Shown here piece after piece: positions 44,218 to 52,500 of a stretch of DNA of 64,000 nucleotides. Made by a program: the position numbers and the translations under genes. Source of the DNA: Clostridium sp. HBUAS56010 (lineage in GTDB: Bacteria > Bacillota > Clostridia > Lachnospirales > Lachnospiraceae); NCBI RefSeq assembly GCF_007115105.1, contig NZ_SULJ01000004.1, positions 62,001 through 126,000 of the forward strand. The letters run 5' to 3'. Positions within the stretch are counted from its first letter, which is position 1. Each line of letters opens with the position of its first letter. The notes beneath the pieces are model-generated. The model was not told the DNA's origin. It ran no database searches and saw only the letters and a list, made by a program, of their open reading frames with translations.

Positions 44218-45291
44218 TTATCCCCTTTCTTTAAAAAATCCCTTTTCTATCACTGGCTGAAACCAATGCTCTGAATGATAGGAGCAGCAGACTGCGTAAG
44301 TGGTGCACTGACGCATGAGACTGACAATTCCTGTGTTCAGGGCGATATCAAATCCATCAATTCCAGGAAGAAGAGAACCTGTCATATCTACAAGTCCGCA
44401 CCGGGAAGCGGCACGCATTAACTCTCCTTCCATCTCTTCCCGGTGAAGAATCTCCATATCCCTTTTTAAGTATGCAAGAGCCGCCATCAGGGCATAACAG
44501 CCCCAGTCCGAACAGGTGGCAGTGATCACATGGTCCGCTCTGCTTGCAGCAAGAATTCCGCCTTTGCAGCCGCAGATGCACTCGCCCTTCCCGGTAAAAG
44601 GCACATAGCGGGTAATATGCTCCCCAATGGTTCCCATCCCAATCTCATTGCCCAGATCTCCAATTGCAATGTTTAAAATTCCTTTTTTACGGAGCATCTC
44701 CCATAAAATATCGCTTTTTGCTTCCAGGTCTGAAACATCTTTTCCCACTGCATTGTGATAAATACCATAACAATTGGCACCAGGTGCTTCTACAGATATC
44801 ACTGCAGAAGGCAGAGCTTTTTCCATCAGCCATTCTCCATCAATTTTAGCTCTTAATGAATTTTTTGTAAAGGAAAGGACTCCCATACTGTGAGGAAATT
44901 CTCTTACGGCATCCACATCTTCATAAATATGCAGTCCCACCACTCCGGCACATTTTTTTACAGGTTCCACACATTCCTCAGGGCACACAATAACGGGTTT
45001 TGCCCCAAACGCCAGCACCAGGGATCTTGCTAACAGCAAAGAGCTTACCATTCCATCCATCTCCGGATCTTTGTGGGGAAGTAAGATAAATCCGGTGAGA
45101 ATATAGACCAGATCGCCATCTTTAACCGTTTCACATAACCGTTCTGCTGCTGCCATGGCAAGAGGTTCTCCCATGGCACTCCGGCTTCCTGCATACAGAA
45201 TCCGGCATACCCCATATCCTCTGGGATCAAGATTCATCAGGGCATCCAGATTCTCTGCCACATTCCTTTTTTCCAGTTCTTTTCGATTCAT
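44218..45291 (-). CDS. D-glutamate cyclase C-terminal family protein (DUF4392)
   Basis: A 357-residue protein of the DUF4392 family, the C-terminal part of eukaryotic DGLUCY. Visible hallmarks: the N-terminal NLDPRGYGV, LYILTGFILLPHKDPEMDG-type segment (here VYILTGFILLPH), GGLGNEIGMG-type loop (here GDLGNEIGMG), CKGGILAASRADHVITATCSDWGCYAL and a C-terminal SYHSEHWFQPVIEKG. D-glutamate is the expected substrate together with the DUF1445 protein. The start at 45291 follows GGAGGG by 7 nt. It sits directly downstream of the D-amino-acid aminotransferase gene, which makes D-glutamate. Confidence 0.88.
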   Translation of the reverse strand: MNRKELEKRNVAENLDALMNLDPRGYGVCRILYAGSRSAMGEPLAMAAAERLCETVKDGDLVYILTGFILLPHKDPEMDGMVSSLLLARSLVLAFGAKPVIVCPEECVEPVKKCAGVVGLHIYEDVDAVREFPHSMGVLSFTKNSLRAKIDGEWLMEKALPSAVISVEAPGANCYGIYHNAVGKDVSDLEAKSDILWEMLRKKGILNIAIGDLGNEIGMGTIGEHITRYVPFTGKGECICGCKGGILAASRADHVITATCSDWGCYALMAALAYLKRDMEILHREEMEGELMRAASRCGLVDMTGSLLPGIDGFDIALNTGIVSLMRQCTTYAVCCSYHSEHWFQPVIEKGFFKERG

Positions 45292-45330
45292 ATCATTCCC
45301 TCCGGTATCTTCCATGATTTTCAGTCTCAA

Positions 45331-46188
45331 TCAGTCAAAGAGACTCTCCTTTTCCGTATAAGAAAGATATTCTTTGATCACTTCATCCTGGATCTTTTTT
45401 AAAGTCACCGGATCTTTTCCTCCTGCTGGTACGCCATCAATCTCATTGGCATGCAGGCAGAAGTTAGAAGAAGAGGTTACAATGATTTCATCTGCTTCCA
45501 TTAACTGTGTCAAGGAAAATGCTTCTTCCATTACCTGGATTCCAAGCTTATAACAGGCTGCAATCATATGAGTTTTTGAGATTCCACGCAGAATGAACTG
45601 GTCGTTGGGGTGGGAGTAAAAGACCCCGTCTTTTAAAATGGACACATTGCTGTGAGCACACTCTGTAACCACGTTACCCCTGTGAAAAATAGTTTCATCC
45701 GCCCCGGCTTTCTTTGCCTTCTGAGATGCCATAACGGAAGGAATTAGATTTAAGGTTTTTATGTTGCAATGAAAAAAACGGGTATCTTCCATGGTAATCA
45801 AGGATATGGGAACCTCCGGATCTTTCAACCGGTTCGGACGGATCATGACCCACAGCTTTCCAGTCATCTCGTCACTGTATACATGATTCCGCTCACCAGC
45901 CCCTCTGGTAACCTGCCAGTATACAAAGTGAGTTTCCCCCTCCACCATTTTCAAAAGACTTGTCAATAGCTCTCCAAGCTCCTTCTTTTCCATGGGAATC
46001 TTAATGTCCAGAGCCTTTGCGCTGGAATAAAACCGATCCAGATGATCCTGCAAAAGATAGACTCTGTGATTCCCTCCAACAGTGGCGTCATAAACCCCAT
46101 CTCCAAAGAAATGAACCCGGTCCTGAAATGGGATTAACAATTCCTCCGGTGTTCCAATTGTTCCATCATAATAAGCCAGTTCTTTCAT
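45331..46188 (-). CDS. dat: D-amino-acid aminotransferase (class IV)
   Basis: A 285-residue fold-type IV PLP enzyme. K144 in CNIKTLNLIPSVMASQ is the Schiff-base lysine, E176 in VVTECAHSN contacts the PLP pyridine, and the DRVHFFGDGVYDATV segment matches D-alanine aminotransferase rather than branched-chain enzymes. It converts D-amino acids plus 2-oxoglutarate to 2-oxoacids plus D-glutamate. AGGAGG precedes the ATG. It links the LIV transporter genes to the D-glutamate cyclase genes in one operon, which supports D-glutamate as the central intermediate. Confidence 0.9.
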   Translation of the reverse strand: MKELAYYDGTIGTPEELLIPFQDRVHFFGDGVYDATVGGNHRVYLLQDHLDRFYSSAKALDIKIPMEKKELGELLTSLLKMVEGETHFVYWQVTRGAGERNHVYSDEMTGKLWVMIRPNRLKDPEVPISLITMEDTRFFHCNIKTLNLIPSVMASQKAKKAGADETIFHRGNVVTECAHSNVSILKDGVFYSHPNDQFILRGISKTHMIAACYKLGIQVMEEAFSLTQLMEADEIIVTSSSNFCLHANEIDGVPAGGKDPVTLKKIQDEVIKEYLSYTEKESLFD

Positions 46189-46197
46189 ATGCTCCTC

Positions 46198-46896
46198 CTA
46201 TTGTCCAAGATACGCTTTTTTCACCCGCACATCTTTTAATAAATCACCTGCATTTCCTTCCATGGTGATCTTACCTGTTTCCATGACATATGCACGGTTC
46301 GAAATGGATAATGCCATTTTTGCATTCTGCTCCACTAAAAGAATGGTAATGCCGTTTTTGTTTACCTCTTTGATAATGGAAAAAATCTCTTTTACCAGCA
46401 GGGGAGACAGTCCCATAGAAGGTTCATCCATTAAGATCATCTTTGGTTTTGCCATAAGCGCCCTGCCTACGGCAAGCATCTGCTGCTCGCCGCCTGATAA
46501 GGTTCCTGCAAGCTGTTTTTTCCTCTCTTTTAATCTGGCAAACCGGTCATAAACCTGCATCATGGTGGTTTCCATTCCTCTGGTATCAGTAAATGCTCCC
46601 ATTTCCAGATTTTCCTCCACTGTCATCTGAGGAAAGATGTGCCTTCCTTCCGGAACATGTGCCAGTTTCAGGCAGATGATTTTACTTGGTTCTGTCTTTC
46701 TTAAATCGGTTTCGTCAAAAAGGATTTCCCCCTGATCCGCCTTAATCAATCCGGTAATGGTTCTAAGTATGGTGGTTTTTCCAGCCCCGTTTGCACCAAT
46801 TAAGGATACAATCTCCCCCTCATGTACTTCTAAAGAAACGCCATGTATGGCTTTTACCACCCCATATGACACTTCCAGATCGTTTACTTTAAGCAT
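46198..46896 (-). CDS. livF: LIV-type amino acid ABC transporter ATPase LivF
   Basis: A 232-residue ATPase of a branched-chain-type amino acid importer. Walker A GANGAGKTTILRTITG, signature LSGGEQQMLAVGRALM, Walker B LILMDEPSMGLSP (here MILMDEPS). The start at 46896 has AGGAGG 9 nt upstream and lies 5 nt after livG; a longer frame to 47013 would overlap livG heavily. The gene is 10 nt upstream of dat. Substrate is set by the binding protein, not this subunit. Confidence 0.92.
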   Translation of the reverse strand: MLKVNDLEVSYGVVKAIHGVSLEVHEGEIVSLIGANGAGKTTILRTITGLIKADQGEILFDETDLRKTEPSKIICLKLAHVPEGRHIFPQMTVEENLEMGAFTDTRGMETTMMQVYDRFARLKERKKQLAGTLSGGEQQMLAVGRALMAKPKMILMDEPSMGLSPLLVKEIFSIIKEVNKNGITILLVEQNAKMALSISNRAYVMETGKITMEGNAGDLLKDVRVKKAYLGQ

Positions 46897-46900
46897 CCTG

Positions 46901-47689
46901 TTATTCCTCCTCTTTTCCAAGATAGGCTTCAATGACCCGTTCATTGGCGGCAATCTCTTCTGGAGTTCCAGAAGCAATGGTGGTTCCAAAATCAAGCACC
47001 TTAATCCGCTCACAGATCTTCATAACCAGGCTCATATCATGTTCGATGAGAAGAACAGAAATGCCGAATTCTCTTCGGATATAGTTGATAATCTCCAAAA
47101 GTTCCTCTGTTTCTGTGGGATTCATTCCAGCCGCCGGTTCATCCAGAAGAAGAAGCTTCATATTGGTAGCAAGAGCTCTGGCAATCTCCAGCCGGCGCTG
47201 CTGTCCGTAAGGAAGATTGCCTGCCTGCAAGTCTTCGGTTCCGGTTAAATGGACCATTTCCAAAAGTTCCTTTGCCCGTTTCGTAAGATTTGTTTCCTGC
47301 TCCCAATATTTTGGCGTGCGGAACACTGCATGGAACAGGCTGTAGGCACCTTTCGTGTTCATCGCACATTTAATATTGTCAATTACAGACATTTTCTTGA
47401 ATAACCGAATATTCTGAAATGTTCTGGCAATACCTGCTTCTACAATCTGGTGAGTTTTTTTTCCGTTCATTCTCTCCCCGTTTAAATAAAAGGACCCTTC
47501 CGTAGGACGGTACACTCCGGTGATTAAATTAAAGATGGTGGTCTTTCCTGCACCATTGGGGCCGATCAGACCAACTAATTCCGCTTCTCCGATTTCCAGA
47601 TCAAATCCATTTACTGCCTTTAATCCTCCAAACTGGATTCCCAGATTTTCAGCCAGCAGTACGGGAGTCTTTTTTTCCAACTGTTCCAT
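46901..47689 (-). CDS. livG: LIV-type amino acid ABC transporter ATPase LivG
   Basis: A 262-residue ATPase with Walker A GPNGAGKTTIFNLITG, the LivG-type TFQNIRLFKKMSVIDNI, signature LPYGQQRRLEIARAL and Walker B LLLLDEPAAGMNP. The LPYGQ signature variant is normal for LivG. It partners LivF. It starts 2 nt after livM; all five transporter genes lie in the order binding protein-livH-livM-livG-livF. Confidence 0.93.
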   Translation of the reverse strand: MEQLEKKTPVLLAENLGIQFGGLKAVNGFDLEIGEAELVGLIGPNGAGKTTIFNLITGVYRPTEGSFYLNGERMNGKKTHQIVEAGIARTFQNIRLFKKMSVIDNIKCAMNTKGAYSLFHAVFRTPKYWEQETNLTKRAKELLEMVHLTGTEDLQAGNLPYGQQRRLEIARALATNMKLLLLDEPAAGMNPTETEELLEIINYIRREFGISVLLIEHDMSLVMKICERIKVLDFGTTIASGTPEEIAANERVIEAYLGKEEE

Positions 47690-47691
47690 TT

Positions 47692-48708
47692 TTACCTCCC
47701 TCCCTTTTCTCTGCTCTTATTGGCTTTCAACCCTTTCTTTCCCCCTGTCAGACGTTTCAACAGACGGGTCAGGGAAAATTCCCAGGTTCCAAAGATTCCG
47801 CCTGGCTTAAAGATCATAACGAGCACCAGAACTACGGAGTAAACAAGCATACGGTACTGGGAAAACTGGCGGGTCATCTCAGGCAGAGAGGACAGGAATG
47901 CAGCTCCTATAATTGAACCAGTAAGAGAGCCGGTTCCTCCGATAATTACTTCCGATAACAGTTCCGCAGAGTACATGAAATTAAAATTAGTAGGAATCAT
48001 GGCAGTCATGTAATGCGCGTAAATTCCTCCTCCCACACCTGCAAAAAATGCAGCAACCGTAAAAGTCAGCACTTTATAATAGGTAACATTAATTCCTGAT
48101 GCACTGGCAGCAATGTAGTCTTCCCGGATGGCTTTGACCGTCCTTCCAAACCTGCTTCGTACATACATATACATCACGCCTACACAGATTGCCATAATCC
48201 AGTAACTCCAATAAAAATCAGACAGCTTTAAGATTCCGCTCATGGTCTTTCCGCCTCCTGTAATGGCAAAGTTACAAAAACAGACCCGTATAATCTCCGC
48301 AAATGCCACTGTAACAATGGCAAGATAATCGCCTCGCAGCCGGAGGGCAGGAATACCTACTAAAACTCCGGTAATTCCTGCTGCAATACCGCCTGCCAGA
48401 AGTGCAAGTATAAACAGGGGGAAATCCGGAATTCCTCTTCCTGCAAGAGCATTGGATACAATGGCGGAAGTATAGGCTCCCACAGACACAAAGCCTGCAT
48501 GACCCAAAGAGAATTCTCCCATACACCCTACTACCAGATTCAGGGAAGCAACCATGACAATGGTGTAACAGGCTGTGGTGGCAATCCCTTTCATATACTG
48601 GGTAGAGGCTCCCAGTATTTTGGATTCAAAAAGAAATACAAACAGAAAAAACACTGCCAGCACGCCCAGAATATTAATGATGTAAGAAACTTTATATCGT
48701 CGTTCCAT
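47692..48708 (-). CDS. livM: LIV-type amino acid ABC transporter permease LivM
   Basis: A 338-residue inner-membrane permease with about ten helices and the LivM motif VVGCMGEFSLGHAGFVSVGAY. The start at 48708 follows AGGGGGTG and lies 10 nt after the livH stop; an ATG at 48738 would overlap livH. It pairs with LivH to form the amino-acid channel. The charged C-terminal tail (KRLTGGKKGLKANKSREKGG) is cytoplasmic. Confidence 0.92.
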   Translation of the reverse strand: MERRYKVSYIINILGVLAVFFLFVFLFESKILGASTQYMKGIATTACYTIVMVASLNLVVGCMGEFSLGHAGFVSVGAYTSAIVSNALAGRGIPDFPLFILALLAGGIAAGITGVLVGIPALRLRGDYLAIVTVAFAEIIRVCFCNFAITGGGKTMSGILKLSDFYWSYWIMAICVGVMYMYVRSRFGRTVKAIREDYIAASASGINVTYYKVLTFTVAAFFAGVGGGIYAHYMTAMIPTNFNFMYSAELLSEVIIGGTGSLTGSIIGAAFLSSLPEMTRQFSQYRMLVYSVVLVLVMIFKPGGIFGTWEFSLTRLLKRLTGGKKGLKANKSREKGGR

Positions 48709-48718
48709 GGCCCACCCC

Positions 48719-49609
48719 CTAAACTTTCTCGCCCACATTCTTACCCAGAATGCCAGACGGTTTTACCAAAAGTATAACAATTAAAATTCCATAAGTAATT
48801 GCCTCATACCAGCCAGGTGCAAACAGCTTTACAAATATTTCAATGAGACCTACTAAAATACCGCCTAACATGGCTCCCGGAATGATTCCGATCCCACCAA
48901 GCACTGCTGCAATAAATGCCTTTAATCCCATCATGGAACCCATATCATTGGTTACTCTCGGATATCTGGTGCAGTACATCAGTGCTGCAACCGCTGCCAG
49001 AGTGGAACCAATGGCAAAGGTGATGGTAATGACCTTATTGACGTTAATCCCGGATAAAATGGAGGCATCCACATCCTGGGGAACTGCCCGCATCGCCTTT
49101 CCCATTCTGGTTTTCTTAATAAAAAGCTGCAGCCCTGCCATCATGGCAATTCCTATTCCTATGGTTAAAAGCACATTGAGGGGAAGGGATGCACCCAGTA
49201 TATTCACCGTTGGAAAATCAAAGATCTTCTGGATGTTCTGGGGTTTTGCCCCAAACAGCACCATGGCAAGGTTTTCTAAAAAAAGGCTCATGGCAAGGGC
49301 TGTAATAAGGGCAGACATGGAACCCGCTTTGCGGACCGGCTTATATGCCACAATTTCAACCACAACTCCCACCGACGCACAGACAAGCATTGCCAAAAAG
49401 ACTGACAGCCACGGAGGCATTCCGGCATTTATCATCAAGGGGATGGTATAAAATAAGGTGTATGCTCCAATCATGATAAAATCCCCGTGGGCAAAGTTTA
49501 TCATGCGGATGATTCCATAAACCATGGTATAACCAAGAGCAATCAATGCGTATATGGCTCCCTGATTCAAGCCGTTAATCAGACTCTGGAAAAATAGCGA
49601 AAATGTCAT
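48719..49609 (-). CDS. livH: LIV-type amino acid ABC transporter permease LivH
   Basis: A 296-residue permease with the LivH start LINGLNQGAIYALIALGYTMVYGIIRMINFAHGDF-type pattern and about eight helices. The start at 49609 is preceded by AAAGGA and fits the family; a longer frame to 49675 would run into the upstream hairpin. It follows the binding-protein gene, with a hairpin at 49642-49677 between them that may lower expression of the membrane parts. Confidence 0.92.
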   Translation of the reverse strand: MTFSLFFQSLINGLNQGAIYALIALGYTMVYGIIRMINFAHGDFIMIGAYTLFYTIPLMINAGMPPWLSVFLAMLVCASVGVVVEIVAYKPVRKAGSMSALITALAMSLFLENLAMVLFGAKPQNIQKIFDFPTVNILGASLPLNVLLTIGIGIAMMAGLQLFIKKTRMGKAMRAVPQDVDASILSGINVNKVITITFAIGSTLAAVAALMYCTRYPRVTNDMGSMMGLKAFIAAVLGGIGIIPGAMLGGILVGLIEIFVKLFAPGWYEAITYGILIVILLVKPSGILGKNVGEKV

Positions 49610-49641
49610 AAGGGTTTTTCCTTTCTCTTTCAAAAAGGAAA

Positions 49642-49677
49642 ATGTGCACCAAAGACGCTTCCGCCTTTTTTGCACAT
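49642..49677 (-). other. hairpin between the binding-protein and livH genes
   Basis: The outer stem ATGTGCA/TGCACAT and inner AAAGGCG/CGTCTTT (one G-U pair) are followed by TTTTCC. It probably stabilises the abundant binding-protein message or partly terminates before livH. Confidence 0.55.
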
Positions 49678-49698
49678 CTCCTGATTGTGTTTACTCTG

Positions 49699-50901
49699 TT
49701 ATTTCTTTGTGCCTTCCGGCGAAAGAGTCATGAGCCACTTCACTTTGCCATCTTCATAGGTATTAATGGCCACTGATTTTTCAGGATCTCCATTTTCATC
49801 AATCGTAAAGGTTCCGCCCACTCCGGTAAAGGTCATTCCTGTCATCCCTTTTACCAGAGATGCCGTATCATTTCCGCCCCCATTTTTTGCTGCTTCTATC
49901 AGCATGTAAATAGCATCATAATAAAGGGCTGCACAGGCATTTAAGCTTTCAGAACCATATTTCTCTGTATACTTTGATACGAAGTTTGAAACTTCCGGTG
50001 CCGTATCCTCAGAAGAATAATGATTGGTAAAGTAACAGTTTTCAAATGGTTCTTCAAATCCCTTTGTATCGGCTCCATCCCAGCCGTCGCCTCCCATAAT
50101 CGCACCGTCAAAACCGGAATCTCTTGCTGCACCGACTAAGAGGGGAACTGTATCAAGGAATGCCGGGTAAAACAGAAAATCTGATCCCTTTGCCACAACC
50201 TGGGACGTCTGGGAAGAAAAATCCGTATCTTTGGTGGTACATTCCCCTACATAAACCACTTCAATGCCATTTTCTTCGGCATTTTCTATAAAGGCATCTT
50301 TCAACCCATTGGAATAATCATCGTCCTTTGCATAGATAACAGCGGCTTTCTTCCAGCCCTTTTCCTTGGCAAACTGAGCTGCCATCTTGCCCTGATAGGG
50401 ATCAATGAAGCAATCTCTAAAGATGGTTGGACCTTTTAAGGTAATGTCTTTATTGGTTGCTCCTGTTGCAACCAAAAGCATGTTATCCTTTGATGCCTGT
50501 TCTGCCATTGGCAAGGTTACCGAAGAGAAAAAGCTTCCTACCACCGCATCCGGACTTTCTTTCATCAGACTGTTATAAGCATTAATCGTCTGTTTGGCAT
50601 CGCTGGCATCATCTGCCATCTTTCCCCCGTTGATGATCTCCACCTTATATTCAGAATCACTGGCATTGATCTCTTCCGCCGCCATGGCAATGGCATTTTG
50701 TGCTCCCTCGCCGTAGATGGCAGAGCCTCCGGTTACGGGACCAATAACCCCCACCTTAATGGTCTTTCCATCAGAAGCAGTCTTTGTCTCGGGAACAGCC
50801 CCCTTGCTCACAGAACTTTGCTGGGCTGATGAACCACAGCCAATGAGAAAACTGGCGGATACTACCGCAGTCAGGACAAGAAAACATAATCTTTTTTTCA
50901 T
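49699..50901 (-). CDS. livK: LIV-type amino acid ABC transporter binding lipoprotein
   Basis: A 400-residue periplasmic-binding-fold type I lipoprotein: signal peptide MKKRLCFLVLTAVVSASFLIGCGSS with lipobox Cys at 22, followed by KVGVIGPVTGGSAIYGEGAQNAIAMAAEEIN and the LIV hinge pattern. It delivers an amino acid or peptide to LivHMGF. Binding specificity cannot be read from the sequence; the linked dat and D-glutamate genes suggest a D-amino acid, pyroglutamate or another glutamate-related compound. AGGAGG precedes the ATG by 7 nt. First gene after a structured leader. Confidence 0.92.
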   Translation of the reverse strand: MKKRLCFLVLTAVVSASFLIGCGSSAQQSSVSKGAVPETKTASDGKTIKVGVIGPVTGGSAIYGEGAQNAIAMAAEEINASDSEYKVEIINGGKMADDASDAKQTINAYNSLMKESPDAVVGSFFSSVTLPMAEQASKDNMLLVATGATNKDITLKGPTIFRDCFIDPYQGKMAAQFAKEKGWKKAAVIYAKDDDYSNGLKDAFIENAEENGIEVVYVGECTTKDTDFSSQTSQVVAKGSDFLFYPAFLDTVPLLVGAARDSGFDGAIMGGDGWDGADTKGFEEPFENCYFTNHYSSEDTAPEVSNFVSKYTEKYGSESLNACAALYYDAIYMLIEAAKNGGGNDTASLVKGMTGMTFTGVGGTFTIDENGDPEKSVAINTYEDGKVKWLMTLSPEGTKK

Positions 50902-51097
50902 ATTCGGTTCCTCCTCTTACTTTTCTTCATTCAAACAGTCCGGGAAACAAAAAAGAAGCTTTCCCACAGTAATACAGGGGAAAACTTCCTCGTTCTCCAT
51001 TCAATCCGGGGCTGGCCGAAAAGACCGCCCAAAGACGAAAAGAGCCGCAACCGTAGCTTCACGGTTGAGACTCCTTTGTTCTCTTGTTTGATATGTT
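50902..51097 (-). ncRNA. structured 5' leader, candidate riboswitch/attenuator of the D-glutamate operon
   Basis: The predicted transcript of about 195 nt starts near 51097. Nested helices are CCCAA/TTGGG (51096-51100 with 51028-51032), AAAGGAG/CTCTTTT (51071-51077 with 51038-51044) and AACCGT/ACGGTT (51061-51066 with 51049-51054), then a hairpin GGCGGTC..GGCCAGCC (51010-51029), then the terminator. The closing pair at 51028-51029 is shared with the following hairpin, so they can compete. No consensus I know (T-box, S-box, lysine, glycine, glutamine, guanidine, ZTP, THF) fits. Confidence 0.6.
50949..50988 (-). terminator. intrinsic terminator inside the leader (attenuator)
   Basis: On the minus strand an 11-bp stem (GAAGTTTTCCC paired with GGGAAAGCTTC, one U-G pair) is followed by TTTTTT, about 50 nt before the binding-protein start. 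Position upstream of the coding region suggests conditional termination. Confidence 0.75.
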
Positions 51098-51103
51098 GGG
51101 TGA

Positions 51104-51132
51104 ATTATAGCATCTGTGTTCTCAAAACACAA
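51104..51132 (-). promoter_or_regulatory. promoter of the LIV/D-glutamate/Pxp operon
   Basis: On the minus strand TTGTGT (51127-51132), 17-nt spacer, TATAAT (51104-51109), with TGC directly before the -10 as an extended -10. A strong sigma-A-type promoter. Confidence 0.8.
51115..51131. promoter_or_regulatory. 17-bp imperfect palindrome over the -35 region
   Basis: Arms TGTGTT (51115-51120) and AACACA (51126-51131) lie inside the spacer and -35 box of the promoter. A possible repressor site; the regulator is unknown. Confidence 0.4.
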
Positions 51133-51174
51133 TAGTTTTTTTCAAATCTTCTGATTTTTTATTTTTTTAGCCCA

Positions 51175-52500
51175 TTACCGGATATCGTACTGGTCATTCT
51201 GGCTGTCATTTGGTCCATCAATGGAAATCTCCACATCTTTCCAGTTCATGTGTTTCACTCCCTGAATTCTTCCCAGTTCCTTTGCCTGAATCTTCACATG
51301 GTCAAAGGTAACCTGTTCCATTGGCTTTTCCGGAAATGCGTCAATCTCAAACGCTCTGGAAGGTCCCTGGTAATCCGGCTCATTGACAGACGTTACATTG
51401 CGGATGGTAATATTTTTAACCTTGGGAATTCCCGTCTCTTTTTCTACGTTCTGGGTCAGGGTCTTCCAGTGTTCTGGAATCTCACCTTCATAATCTTCTG
51501 GCAGCCGACAGTAACTATAGGCTGGATGCCAGTTTAAACACATGCTGAAAGGATACTTTACATTAACCATCTCAAGATTCTCCACCAGCACATCCTCAAT
51601 AAGCCCGCCTCTGGTTTTTGCAGATTTCATACGGAAACCGCAGTCCGTATTATGGTATTTCAGATCCCGGATCACAATATTTTTTGCTCCCCCGGAAGTC
51701 TCACTTCCTATGGTGACTCCTGCTCCGGTTAAAATCTCACAATCTCTTATGACCACATCCTCACAGATTCTGTTTACCCGAAGTCCGTCTGCATCCCTGC
51801 CGGATTTGATACAGATGCTGTCATCGTTGCATGCCACTTTGCAGTGCTCCACAACAACATGACGGCAGGAATCAATATCAATCCCATCGGTACTTGGTCC
51901 TTCATTGTCATGAATATAAAGCCCGTTTACATGGACATGCTCTGAATAACATAGATGAATGTTCCAGAAGCCGGAACGAAGGCTTTCAAACCCGGAAAGC
52001 TCAATATCCTGGCTTTCCATCACCACCATATTGCGGACCCTTGCACAGTCGTAATCCACACACCACCGGAGATTCTTTGCATCGTATTCTTTTCTCATTC
52101 CGCCTTTTTGGTCCTGTCCCCAGTACTTGTTCCACCAGTAAGGCCCCTGACCGTCAATCGCACCCTTTCCCGTAACCTTCACATCTTTCTGGCCATTGAT
52201 ATTGAGTATGGCGGCAGGCCAGTCCATCTCAATTCCAGCCACACGGGTGCGGATTACCGGATACCGGCTCTCCTCTGTGGTTCCAAGAAGCACAGCCCCT
52301 TCTTCCATATGAAGTTCCATATGGCTTCCTAAAAATAAAGAACTGGTCAGATAAGTTCCTGCCGGAAGGAGCACCGTTGTCCTCTGACTTTCTGATGCCT
52401 GTGCCGCTGCCGCATCAAAGGCGGTCTGCAGGGCTTTGGTATCCAGTGTTATTCCATCAGCTGCTGCCCCATATTCTTTTACATTAAAAATCAAGTTCAT
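51175..52500 (-). CDS. GH28 family polygalacturonase-like glycosidase
   Basis: A 441-residue right-handed beta-helix enzyme. FNVKEYGAAADGITLDTKALQ is the classic N terminus; STDGIDIDSC (203-212), NDDSICIKSG (225-234) and GVTIGSETSGG (261-271) hold the catalytic Asp residues; the GSE variant in place of GHG is frequent in exo-acting members. There is no signal peptide, so it probably acts inside the cell on imported oligogalacturonides or rhamnogalacturonan fragments. It overlaps the GH105 gene by 17 nt and ends the pectin operon. Confidence 0.9.
   Translation of the reverse strand: MNLIFNVKEYGAAADGITLDTKALQTAFDAAAAQASESQRTTVLLPAGTYLTSSLFLGSHMELHMEEGAVLLGTTEESRYPVIRTRVAGIEMDWPAAILNINGQKDVKVTGKGAIDGQGPYWWNKYWGQDQKGGMRKEYDAKNLRWCVDYDCARVRNMVVMESQDIELSGFESLRSGFWNIHLCYSEHVHVNGLYIHDNEGPSTDGIDIDSCRHVVVEHCKVACNDDSICIKSGRDADGLRVNRICEDVVIRDCEILTGAGVTIGSETSGGAKNIVIRDLKYHNTDCGFRMKSAKTRGGLIEDVLVENLEMVNVKYPFSMCLNWHPAYSYCRLPEDYEGEIPEHWKTLTQNVEKETGIPKVKNITIRNVTSVNEPDYQGPSRAFEIDAFPEKPMEQVTFDHVKIQAKELGRIQGVKHMNWKDVEISIDGPNDSQNDQYDIR

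Noticed and set aside
50902-51097. T-box or S-box leader before the LIV operon
   Set aside because: No TGGNACCGCG T-box sequence, specifier-loop pattern or SAM-box core is present; only the general layout of leader plus terminator fits.
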